Shown in pieces: positions 1 to 9,530 of a stretch of DNA of 64,000 nucleotides. The stretch is from NCBI GenBank assembly GCA_016748015.1, contig JAAOMT010000603.1, positions 353,532 to 417,531 on the forward strand, read 5' to 3'. A model generated the notes under the pieces. It saw nothing but the letters and a program-made list of their open reading frames with translations. It was not told where the DNA came from and made no database searches. The stretch's first letter is position 1; each line of letters starts with the position of its first letter. The translations under genes were made by a program, and so were the position numbers. This DNA is from Geosiphon pyriformis (lineage: Eukaryota; Glomeromycota; Glomeromycetes; Archaeosporales; Geosiphonaceae).

Positions 1-76
1 TTTCGATCAAAGGATTTTCATATCCAGTGTCTATTCAAATAAAAAAATTAATAAAAATTATGAAACTATAAAAATA

Positions 77-1466
77 TCACCATTCAATCTTACCGTTTTT
101 TAAAAAATGTGGTAAATTCTTGGAATATATTGTAATATTGTTCTCTCCTAATTTAGCACTTAAGAAAGTATTGTTTGGTAAGATAGCCCACCCAACATAG
201 GCGGAACCATTGGAGGAAGCGTTCCATGAATCCTTCTGTTTTCCAAATTGGTCACTTAAAGTAAATTGGTCACTTAAAGTAAATTGGTAAGGATTAAACG
301 ATTTCTTGGTTTCAGTAATTTTTCCCCCATAAGGCAGTGGATTTTCCCATGAAAATTCCCCATCTGGCCCAGATTTATAAATCGTGTCATATTTTAACAC
401 TGCTCCACTTTTAAGAAATGATATCCTAAATCCACGGATTTCTCCATGTACAGATTCCATTGTAGTTATCTCCAGTAAACAATAATAACCCAAATCATCT
501 ATTTGAACATCACATTGTACGATCAACAAATAAATTGCGTCATATTGATCGAGTAGAAAATGAGGAGTAAAATCAGTTGTTTCTGGCTCCCAAAATGTGA
601 CATATACTGAATATCTTGTTATGTTTATACAGGGAGAATCAATAATGGGAAAATTATTAACAATATATGCATATCCAAAGCCTCCTTCAGTTGTGGCAAA
701 AGAGGAATCAGAGCGTGGATACGAACTTAAATTTCCTTTTAATTCAAGCTTTTTAGTAACAAAAATTGGTTTGATATTTTGATTGGATTCAGTCCTAGAT
801 ATAAATTGAATGTTGAAAATTACTGGGATTTATATATTGAATATTTTCAAATTTTATATTTATTAACTTACGGAATATAAATAGTCCACTCGATTTCTGT
901 TATATTATCATTTTTTTTCCAAATAAGAAATTTGTCATTTTGGATATTACTTATTATTGACATGTCCCCTGTACCTAATTCTATATCACTAAATAAAGCG
1001 TTATTTATTATCAATATTATTTTTTATTTTTAAAATCAAGCAGATTTTATTTTAAATAGTTATTCAATAGAAACCTTTGAACTAATGTTCCATTCCATAA
1101 GAATATTTTGCCTTGATTTCCATATTCTACGAAAAGATAATTAGAGTTAAGAGGATAAATGTCAGTTATATTACTCTTGCCTCCATAATCTTTTTCTTCG
1201 TTTCGAGACAATTGGCCGTCAGGTGTAAGTTTAAAGTATGCAGAAAAATCGTTATAATTTTTATCAATCCCAGTACACCTTAACATAATTGTTCCATCTT
1301 GCTGGAAATAAATTATTTGGTAAATGTAATTACATCTCTTTGTATCAATTGGGTATACTGTTTCATTAATTGATGAACTTTTAATGACTAAAATAAAAAA
1401 AGATAAAAATATTGAAATAATCAAAAGGTAATGATTAAAATGGACGGCGAAGAAAAACTGCTTCAT
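77..1466 (-). CDS. Orphan secreted or membrane-anchored protein, three exons
   Basis: I read three exons on the minus strand: 1466-1075, 988-872 and 794-77, with GT-AG introns of 86 and 77 nt whose phases agree, giving about 408 residues. The first exon opens with MKQFFFAV and a hydrophobic stretch around residues 12-30, so a signal peptide or signal anchor is likely. The rest is soluble, with N-x-S/T sites such as NIT and NGT. Exon 2 ends in an IEWTIYIP segment and exon 3 contains EGGFGYAYIV. The style matches orphan repeat-rich secreted families I associate with Rhizophagus-like fungi, but I know no function. An 18-bp in-frame tandem duplication near the C-terminus repeats the peptide QFTLSD. 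The start is the first ATG before the hydrophobic segment; it could be an upstream exon's continuation if more 5' exons exist. Confidence 0.6.
250..285. repeat. 18-bp exact tandem duplication inside a coding exon
   Basis: Two exact copies of GGTCACTTAAAGTAAATT lie head to tail. On the minus strand they are in frame and duplicate six residues (QFTLSD) of the orphan protein encoded there. Being a multiple of three, the duplication leaves the frame open. Confidence 0.9.
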
Positions 1467-2284
1467 TTTTTAAAAAAAAGTTATTTTTGAATGGGTTGGT
1501 TTTTCAGTTTTACCCCAAATTTTATTTTTTTAAATATTTTATCATCGGAAATTTTAAAATCAAATATAGTTAAGATTATATTTATATTATGCCAAATATT
1601 TCATAAATATTTATTATTATAGTTTATGAAAAAATCATTGTGGAGAAACTCATTATTATATCTAAAAAATACTATTTTAACTCTCAAGTTAACCAATTCG
1701 GATTAGAGTTTATAAAAATTTAAGTAAATTAATAAAATTTTATCATTTTTACCTTTGTTATTAAAATAAAACCACAATATTTAAATATCATGTTTTCAAT
1801 AAAGATTACTTAGTAATTTCTAATTTTTATTTTTATTATTATTATTATTATTTATTATTATATTAATAATATCATTATTTTATTTATTCTTTGAAGAATA
1901 AATTTGTATTGATTATCAGGATGGGATTATCTATAATATTTAAATAAATGTTGACATTCCAGTATTATAAGATAAGATTTTAATAGGTTATCTCTTTTAT
2001 AGATAAACTTTATCTTGAATCTATATCCAATTCTTTCAGAAACACAATAATTAGCATTCTTAGTAAAAAAATTAATATGTATATATATATATTTAATAAA
2101 TAAAATAACAATTATCACAATATTTTTATTTCAAACTAATTATTAAGATAAGCGAATCATATAGAGAATAATATTAAAACAAGGATATTTAAATTTAAAC
2201 AAAAATTTAAAGATTTGCAAATTCAGTTTTTCAAATTATTATATTAGTAATGAAATCCAATTTTCGAAATGTAGAATCTATTGC
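1467..2284. other. AT-rich spacer without recognisable gene
   Basis: The stretch is strongly AT-rich, with short (ATT)n runs near 1830-1860. Reading both strands I see no ORF with recognisable content. It separates the orphan secreted gene from the Kelch-like fragment and presumably includes the former's promoter, since that gene starts at 1466 on the minus strand. Confidence 0.5.
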
Positions 2285-2617
2285 TTAAAACCACCATTTA
2301 TAATTATTTCGAAACATAATATCCCAATTAGTACAAAAATTCTTATCTGCAACTGATAAATTTGTTACTAAAGTTATGTTTGTTACTGTTAATGATGAAA
2401 GAAGAATAATAATATTAGTACATTTATCTACTAAAGTAACACTTAAGTCAAATCTTACACCGGATATTTGTCCTTTCATTGATTGAAAAGACCATATCAT
2501 TACTGAAGCTAACGTGTTTAGAATGTAAAAATCATTATAATAGTGTACTGCAGAAACATCTGGACCACCAAATATTATTATAATCATGCTATTCGAATCT
2601 ATGAAAATATTTTTCAA
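2285..2617 (-). pseudogene. Kelch-repeat-like gene fragment
   Basis: The 110-codon minus-strand reading contains an IIIIFGG segment followed by a Tyr/Asn-rich YYNDFYILNT strand and an Ile-Trp pair. That is the usual spacing of a Kelch blade (hydrophobic residues, Gly-Gly, then N-D-[LF]-Y-x-[LF]-[DN]-T, then Trp). Only one blade is visible, whereas Kelch propellers carry five to seven, and no flanking exons with further blades were found. I take it as a fragment or decayed copy of a Kelch protein. A chance match to a short pattern remains possible. Confidence 0.4.
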
Positions 2618-3033
2618 AGTTTTTGTAAATAAATGACTGAAATGTCACAAAAATAAGGGATTCAATTTTTTTAAACAGCTTACTTGCAACAGTTCCGTGA
2701 AATCTATGAGATGGTAGGATATTTTCATCAACTATCTAATTAATAATAATAAAATTTTAAGAAATGAAAACTTCAAGTATATTTATTAAATTTCTTTACC
2801 TACGCTATCTAACTCGACCATAAAAATTTATTAGTATTAAAAACTGCATAGGAACCAATTCTAATTTAGGCTCGTTATAAACTATAATAACATAAATTTT
2901 TCAATTTCTTAATAGGTTTTTAGAATATCCTATTCTTCCATAGCACACATTAGACTATTTTAGAAACATAAGCAAAAGACCAGTTATTTTGAATTGTACC
3001 GAATTCAGTGGTTTCTTAATAAATTTATATATA

Positions 3034-3336
3034 CTAATAATTAATATAACGTTGAACACCAAATAAAATATATGATTGAATTATTGATGCTTGTTGATGC
3101 TTATTGAAATATATATTCAAGACGACACATAGAGATGATGATAATGATTTATTAATTATAGTCGTATCTGAATTTAACCAGTGTGATAAAGTATTATTGA
3201 AATAAAATAAAGAATTTTCAGGCATTGGATTAATTCCTATTTCACTTCCAGTATTTGAAGACTCCACTTTTTTCCACGATCTTAAGAAAACATCGAATTG
3301 TTGGGTTATATCCAAGGCTCTATCTCGGTTTTTCAA
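3034..3336 (-). CDS. Unrecognised 100-codon ORF, possible gene fragment
   Basis: The reading frame is open for 100 codons on the minus strand, with balanced amino-acid use (NRDRALDITQQFDVFLRSWK near the start) that looks more like protein than the low-complexity AT spacers around it. I recognise no domain. No convincing signal peptide or membrane segment is visible. It may be an exon of a gene whose other exons have decayed. Confidence 0.25.
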   Translation of the reverse strand: MKNRDRALDITQQFDVFLRSWKKVESSNTGSEIGINPMPENSLFYFNNTLSHWLNSDTTIINKSLSSSLCVVLNIYFNKHQQASIIQSYILFGVQRYINY

Positions 3337-4603
3337 TCGTTAAAATGCATGGCTACCAATTAACGTAGCAGAATGGGAACTTTAGAGGTTTAAAATAAAA
3401 TAAAATCACGTTAAATTGTTCAATCTTGCGAAAATTTGATTGTAAAAAAAAATATAATCCATGTCTTTGAAAAATTATGTGAAAATTTTTTAATTATTAT
3501 TGATTATTATTTTACTTTAGTTTTTCAGAGCTAAATCATACGTATAATTGGTTATATTTTGAGAAGTGTGCAATTAAATACCTTTAAAAAAAATGCTAAT
3601 TCTATTTTATATTTATATTTAAATTTTACAACTTTAGTGTAAATATATGCTATTCCAAAAGATAAGAACTGTAAAGAAAGACGTGACAAATTCAAACTTT
3701 ATAGAACTATGTATTAATTTGATATTTTCATTGAAATAAATTTTAAATCCAAATTTAATATGTGAGGTTATTGAATATATCTTATTTGCGTTTTATTATC
3801 ATTTATTTCATTAATCTAAGAGAAGTTATTGTTTTCTTTTATATTTTTTATTATAAATTTCTTTTTTCAACTAATTTGATATCACTTTATAAAGTATTAA
3901 ATATATTGAATTAAGTAAATTTATCTTTAAGAGTTAATTGAAAACACATTTGAAATAGTATTCTTACTCTACTAAAGTTTTTTTATATTTTATCTTATAA
4001 ACTCTGTTATTTCATAAAATTTATCCAAGTCCCAAGTTCTTTTGAATAATCAATTGGGTGAGCGTTATACTCTTGTTTGATACATTGATTAAAGCTAAAA
4101 AATTCTTAATAATTAACAAAATTCATAATAAATAATTTTAATTAGTTTCTTGACTAGAAAAATAGGATAAATTAGTTTTATTAGATAGGTATTTGGCAAT
4201 GAATTTAATTTAGAAACCTAAATAAAATCCAATAGATTATTTTGAATAAATACTATATAAAGGATAAAATAAAATGGCAAAGCCGAGGGACCGAAAAAAA
4301 TTAGAAAAAGAAAAAATTCGCATAGCTGGTAATATATATATATAGTTTATTAATTTGCATCTTTTTTTAATATGCTTAATACAAAATCTTTTGGTAAAAT
4401 ATTTAAATCTTTTGTTAAATCATAACAAATATTTACAAATTCCACAGTAAAAATTAATTGCAACCAATAAAATATTAATTTGTTAAATTCACAATTTCAA
4501 ACTTTTATAATATTTTGATTACTTTACATGAAATTGAATTTATATAGAATATTATACATATATAAATCTATTGCCTTAATATGCAATTACTCAGATGTAG
4601 ATT
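3337..4603. other. AT-rich spacer with a possible lone first exon
   Basis: This stretch is mostly AT-rich and gene-free. At 4274 on the plus strand a short reading begins MAKPRDRKKLEKEKIRIA and runs into a GTAATAT sequence that could be a splice donor. I found no matching downstream exon, so it is either an orphan exon or coincidence. Confidence 0.3.
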
Positions 4604-4837
4604 TTACAACTTAAATATATAATACTGTAAAAAAATAATTAATGGTTGAAATGAGGTCAAAAATATCTGAAAGATAGAATACTTATCCTTAATGAAAATA
4701 TTGACACCACTACCCCAGAGGATTGAATATTCAAAGTTGGAGTATTTCGAATAGAAGAGAGCATCAATATCGGCAGCAGAGAGCGGAGTGAATAACGCAA
4801 CTGGTTTTGCATGTTTCCATACCCACATATTCATCAT
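4604..4837 (-). pseudogene. Unrecognised ORF fragment, faint FAD-oxidase resemblance
   Basis: The minus-strand reading contains WKHAKPVALFTPLSAADIDA and, further on, a WGSGVN stretch. The order Lys-Pro-x-Ala, Pro, Ala-Asp-(I/V) and a later Gly-rich turn faintly resembles the start of FAD-binding oxidase domains of the berberine-bridge type. The resemblance is short, no other part of such an enzyme is present, and the remainder is AT-rich and hydrophobic. I hold this loosely; it may be an unrelated fragment. Confidence 0.2.
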
Positions 4838-4969
4838 TTTGGTAATCTCAATAATTACGATGTGACCTGTTAATCCACTATTAAAAAGAAGGGATTTATT
4901 AACCCTTGAAAATCTAAGGATTATCTTGGTAAATATTATTTATAATAAATATGATAAAGAAATAGTGTA

Positions 4970-5260
4970 CCTTCTGTCTAAACTTGCTGTGAAGACTTTG
5001 CGATCGCCAACACAGGACGTCGACAGGAATGGTATATTTGCAGCACGCTCAATCGAGGACTTGCCCGTGACTTTGCAGCAACCTTAATCTCTCCTATAAG
5101 AGATTTTGCAGAGTTTAACGGAACAATCTTCTGCCTAAACTTGCGCAGTTCTTCGAGAATGGAACAAATCTAAACTTGCTGACAGAATTTTCATCATCTA
5201 CCACGACTTGTTTTATGAATGCGAATTAGCATCATTCGCTAATAGTCTAAATAAAATAAT
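4970..5260. other. GC-richer island with a recurring CTAAACTTGC motif
   Basis: The base composition rises sharply compared with the flanks. The decamer CTAAACTTGC occurs at about 4978, 5136 and 5172, each time preceded by a TCT or ATCT context. No long ORF or splice pattern convinces me. It may be a remnant of a mobile element, because it directly abuts the foldback minisatellite. Confidence 0.35.
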
Positions 5261-5276
5261 TTAGCTTTTTTTGCAT

Positions 5277-5468
5277 AACTCTTTTCACAGAATTTCCAAC
5301 TCTTTTTCACAGAATTAGCAGAAGTTGGAAATTCTGTGAAAAGAGTTAATAAGAGTTGGAAATTCTGTGAAAAGAGTTAATAAGAGTTGAAAATTCTGTA
5401 AAAAAAGTTAGCAAAAGTTGGAAATTTTATGGAAAGAGTTAATAAAAGTTAGAAATTTCTATAATAAC
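5277..5468. repeat. 31-bp minisatellite with an inverted arm (foldback)
   Basis: Four full units and one partial 31-bp unit (AGTTGGAAATTCTGTGAAAA begins the unit) run from 5323 to 5468, with increasing divergence to the right. Immediately to the left, 5277-5316 carries the same sequence in reverse complement (AACTCTTTTCACAGAATTTC begins it), so the locus can fold into a hairpin around a short loop at about 5317-5322. Confidence 0.85.
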
Positions 5469-5489
5469 TTTTTCGAAAACTGTTGATTA

Positions 5490-6359
5490 CCATATTAAAA
5501 TAATAAACTTTTGGTTGGTCAAAAATTAACCAATATCTGCTTAGTTTTTAAAGCAATTTAATACAATTAACAAAAACAAGAGCAAAAATATTAGTATTAT
5601 ATATATTAGTCTTGAAAAAGCTATTAATAAGTGTTTAAATTTTACCTATAAAAATTTTTTTATAATCTATAAAGCAAATTAAAGAAAAATATTTGTTAAA
5701 ATCATTTAAAATTTAAGTTATTTAAAAGTTTATAATTAATAATTTATTATATTTTTAAATGTTTTTATTCTTTAATATTAGTAATAAACTTAACAATTAA
5801 CATATTTTTATATTAAAAAATTACTTTTGTAATTTATTTTATTTAATTAAATATTATTAAAATATAATAAAAATACAAAAATTAAAAATTAAAGATAAAA
5901 TTAATTATTATTATAATAAATATTTTTGGCTTTATTTTTATATTACTTTTATTAAAAAACAAAACAAAAATTTTGATTAAAAAATATAATTAGTAATAGA
6001 AAATAAATAATAATTCAAAAATTTTTAAAAAATAAAAAAATAAAAATAAAATAAAATTATTTATATAAGTTATTATATTTAATATTATTTATATTAAATA
6101 TTAATAATTACCAGTTTATAATTAAATTTAAGAAAAAATTTGTAAATATTAAGAAAAAAAACAAAAAACATCTGTAATTTAATTACTATATCAAAAATAT
6201 TATTTATAAAGAATATGTTAAATTATAAAAAAAATGTTAGTATTGGCTAATAAAATCTTTTAGTCATGACAATATTTTATGCTTTATTATAATCTTAATT
6301 TTTTATTGTAGTCTTGTTTATTTGTGAATTCTTAAAACTGGTTTTTTAAGCAAAATAAG
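5490..6359. other. Extreme AT desert
   Basis: Nearly pure A/T sequence with no readable coding content. It adjoins the mutated half of the orphan-family gene that follows, so part of it is probably transition-saturated sequence of formerly normal composition rather than ancestral spacer. Confidence 0.5.
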
Positions 6360-7490
6360 AAGAAATTTTTTCTACCAATCTTAAGAAGGATTTATATTAT
6401 TATCTTAAAACTGTTGATAAATTGTGAATAAAGGTAATAAAGCCATGGCTTCAAAAAAATATGATTACCAAAAGCACTTTAATGGAAAGTCAGTTTATCT
6501 TGCTATTATTGATATGTAAGATATTTATAGTGATTTATAATGGCATTAATCTTATTGTTATTCTATTGATAAAGTCTTCACTTATAGGAATCGGGTTCTT
6601 TGTTCCACAAGTTTTTGAGTTCTAAAGAAGTTATATAACATAAATGTTTGGAGTTCTCTAGTTGACCATTTCTTTCTAGATGTAAAAAGTTTTGCACTTA
6701 TACGGTAAGTTTTCAAATGATCAATAAAAGCCAAGTAATTTTTTTATTCCATTTTATTTATCTTACATTATTAATAGAGGAGAAGAATTTTCACTTGCTA
6801 GCACTCCAAGAAAGAATGATAAGCGCATACTTGAAACACGGCGGCGACTAGGATCATGGGGAAATAGCATTTTTAGATTATTAACAACGTTATAGAAGTA
6901 TGGTTCTATTGGATCTGGGAAGGAGGATGTTTCAAAGGCAACAAAGACTTTGCAAGATAGACAAAAAGTTGGAAATATGATGAAAGATATGATTAAAAGC
7001 CGTATTCAAGCAAATAATCTCCCCAAGCCCTTTGCACGGGAGATTGAAGCAATTGGGATTGTTCATGGCAAACTTATGGGTGATTTTTACACCCTTGATT
7101 TGCCCTTTGGCAGCGTTGCACGTCTTTTCTGTCATGATCAATGCTTTGTGCCTGTTCATAACATGAATGTTGATGAACCCATCAACATCAGTGAGATGCT
7201 TGCAATAATCGTGAACGTTCTCAGGCACAAAGTAAGTCGCCGTTTTATTATTTTCATCACTTTAAATATTTACCACAAATCTTAATATAATTTTCTGTTT
7301 ATTAAGCGGCGCCTTGAACGTTCTATGGCAATTACGCGCAAGGCTACACCAATAGCGCCTAGCACTCATCTTCTGGGTATATTATCTAAAAAAAACAATA
7401 CTGAGCCAGGGGGAGATCAAAGAAAGTGTCACTCTCCCACCAACGTTGTCGACACCTACCAAAAAAAACTAGTAAGCGGAAGGTAGATGT
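6360..7490 (+). pseudogene. Orphan gene family, copy 1: 5' half decayed, 3' half well preserved
   Basis: Comparison with the minus-strand copy at 59230-60404 gives the exon pattern: exon 1 remnant ending 6515, exon 2 remnant ending 6704, exon 3 6778-7231 and exon 4 from 7307, with introns at matching places (the last is 75 nt, GTAAGT donor). Exon 3 begins GEEFSLASTPRKNDKRILET and continues with VGNMMKDMIKSR and HGKLMGDFYTLDLPFGSV. It holds one in-frame TAG at 6893-6895, and exon 4 loses its frame near 7440. The family recalls expanded orphan proteins of mycorrhizal fungi; I know no function and see no catalytic motif. Exons 1 and 2 show many C-to-T and G-to-A differences from copy 2, while exon 3 is clean. 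Confidence 0.6.
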
Positions 7491-7559
7491 ATATGAATCT
7501 TAGAGGTTGGCAGATATCATACCACCACTACTTAGTTATTAGCATCCTTCTCGATAAGG

Positions 7560-7975
7560 CAATTTTTTGGATACGGTGAAAATTTATACATCTGCAAAGT
7601 GAAATTCACTGGAAATCAGTTAGATTCTTTACCCAACAATTTGACCCCATTGTCATTCCTCCTTTTGAAGTTTCGGACATGGTGAATTGCAAGACAAGAA
7701 AGATTACACGAAAAAATTTCCGGAAAATGCTTTGTTGGGCACATTATCGCTCTCAACAACATATGGATCCGTGTTATTATTCAGAACAAAGCTTACACAT
7801 CCAAGACATGTAATCAATGTGGCAACATTCAAAGAATCAGAGGGTCCAAACTGTACAACTGTCAGAATTGTGAGATTGTGATAAGATGAAAATGGCACTT
7901 GGGGACAGCAGGAAATATTAGGCGTTACATAGCAATGCTATTATTGATGTGTAAAAATCTATCCGAGAATTTGCT
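7560..7975 (+). pseudogene. TnpB/Fanzor-like nuclease fragment (C-terminal RuvC segment and zinc ribbon)
   Basis: Read across two or three frames, the plus strand gives segments in the order expected for the C-terminal part of TnpB-family RNA-guided nucleases. These are an IHWKS..FF segment, FDPIVIPPFEVSDMV, RKITRKNFRKMLCWAHYRS, then after a frameshift NKAYTSKTCNQCGNI, GSKLYNCQNC and a damaged Asn-Gly stretch. The zinc ribbon pairs are TGT at 7809 and 7818 and TGT at 7860 and 7869, i.e. CxxC and CxxC. The Asp-Arg-Asp that normally follows is disrupted by a small deletion at about 7882, and the N-terminal half and the first RuvC Asp are not found. It is clearly inactive. Eukaryotic members are known as Fanzor; whether the orphan exons just upstream ever belonged to the same gene is unknown. 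Confidence 0.7.
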
Positions 7976-8363
7976 GTTAGTCACAATACCAATATCACAA
8001 TTTTTTTTACTTTAAAAGCAAATTTTAGTATCAAAAATTCGAATGTAACTTTTATATCAGCTTTAATAACGCTTCGGTTTTTCAATCGTAAAAAGTAACT
8101 CATTTGAATAAAATTGATATTTCCTATTTTATTGATGCGTCTCTAAAATATTTCAATATTTTCAACTAAGATTGATTAAATTACTGTATCGCGTAGCGTC
8201 GGTGGATTACTTAATCTCGAGGAGTTCTGATTAAAAATAGCGCTGAAAATGTTCACCTGATATGACCATCAAGGCCTCTAGGTTTTGCGATCAAATTTTT
8301 TTAGGATAAGCGTATAAAATCACGTCGATGTCGATGTCGAAATGAAATGAAATATCAAATAAT
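7976..8363. other. Spacer downstream of the epimerase gene
   Basis: Moderately AT-rich, no ORF of note. It should contain the 3' UTR and polyadenylation region of the minus-strand epimerase gene. A short tandem CGATGT repeat lies near 8325-8340. Confidence 0.5.
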
Positions 8364-9356
8364 TCAAAGACAATAGCCAGTGGGATGTTTTTTGTGATAA
8401 TTCCAAGCCGTTGCTACTATCTTCTCAATTGAATCATATTTTCTAGTCCATCCAAGGATTTTTTCAGCCCTCGATGATCCCGCTATCAATATATCCGGAT
8501 CACCCGGTCGTCGTGGCTCCAGCACAGCAGGAATGGCATGACCAGTCACCTCTCTAGCCGCATTAATTACTTCTTTAACTGTATATCCTTCCCCTGAACC
8601 CAAATTAAACTTTTGAGAAGAATTCTCTTTTAAAAGATATTCCAATGCTTTGATATGTGCAGTTGCTAAATCAGTGACATGAATATAATCTCTGACACAT
8701 GTCCCATCCCTGGTATCATAGTCAGTCCCATATATTTTGATATTTTTCTTGTGACCAAGGGCGACTTCTAACACAAGAGGTATCAAATGTGTCTCGGGTT
8801 TATGATCCTCTCCAATTTCGCCACTCTCATGTGCTCCACAAGCATTGAAATACCGGAGACATATGTATTTAAGCCCATAGGCATTATCAGACCAGCCCAG
8901 AATATTCTCAACCGTTAATTTAGTATCCCCATAAGGATTAATGGGACGTGTAGAAGCATCGTCTGCCAAAGGAATGCTTTCAGGCCTTCCAAAAATTGCG
9001 GCAGTTGAAGAAAAAATGAAATACTTTACTTTAAATTTGTTCATTGTTTGTAATAAAAAAACAGTTCCGACTACGTTATTTTCATAGTAAAGAAGCGGGT
9101 CTACTACACTTTCTTCTACAGCTAACGAAGCACAAAAGTGCATTACAGCATCGGGTCTGTGTTTATTGAAAACTAGTTCAAGATTCGGTTTATCTCTGAT
9201 ATCGACTTTTTCAAAAGCAATTCCTTGGGGTATAGCTTCTAAATGGCCCTGAGATAAATTGTCAAGAATAACTATCTCATAGTCGGGTAAAGCTATTAAT
9301 TCACGCACTATATGTGAGCCTATATAACCAGCTCCGCCACAGACAAGAACTTTCAT
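8364..9356 (-). CDS. galE: UDP-glucose 4-epimerase, stand-alone
   Basis: Interconverts UDP-glucose and UDP-galactose in the Leloir pathway in the cytosol. The intronless 330-residue product begins MKVLVCGGAGYIG, so the NAD-binding GxxGxxG is at residues 7-13. The extended short-chain dehydrogenase features follow: an FSSTAA strand with the catalytic Ser/Thr at 116-118, Tyr142-x-x-x-Lys146 in PYGDTK, and the NACGA segment after RYF. Length matches bacterial and metazoan-type GalE (about 330-350), and the mutarotase domain fused in yeast Gal10 is absent. An open frame extends 26 codons upstream, but M at 9356 begins the Rossmann fold immediately and is the natural start. It is 174 bp downstream of the neighbouring 5'-nucleotidase gene on the same strand; eukaryotic context, so not an operon. 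Confidence 0.93.
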   Translation of the reverse strand: MKVLVCGGAGYIGSHIVRELIALPDYEIVILDNLSQGHLEAIPQGIAFEKVDIRDKPNLELVFNKHRPDAVMHFCASLAVEESVVDPLLYYENNVVGTVFLLQTMNKFKVKYFIFSSTAAIFGRPESIPLADDASTRPINPYGDTKLTVENILGWSDNAYGLKYICLRYFNACGAHESGEIGEDHKPETHLIPLVLEVALGHKKNIKIYGTDYDTRDGTCVRDYIHVTDLATAHIKALEYLLKENSSQKFNLGSGEGYTVKEVINAAREVTGHAIPAVLEPRRPGDPDILIAGSSRAEKILGWTRKYDSIEKIVATAWNYHKKHPTGYCL

Positions 9357-9530
9357 CTTTGAAATTGAGTAGCGTTGAGAATGAAATCGTGATAAATAAA
9401 TGATCTGAAACATGTAGTACAGAAAGGATCTCACCCATTTTACCTACCATTAGTGATCCCGTTAAGATACAGTTGGTTTTTAATAAATTAGATCAACGGA
9501 ATCTGGGCAATCACCTGACAGAAAAAGAGT

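Noticed and set aside
3325-3340. 16-bp match TCGGTTTTTCAATCGT also found at about 8074-8089
   Set aside because: Only two copies, no flanking similarity seen; could be chance in AT-rich DNA.
9357-9434. 26-codon N-terminal extension of the epimerase
   Set aside because: The Rossmann GxxGxxG starts right after the internal Met, and the extension has no family counterpart; read as 5' UTR.
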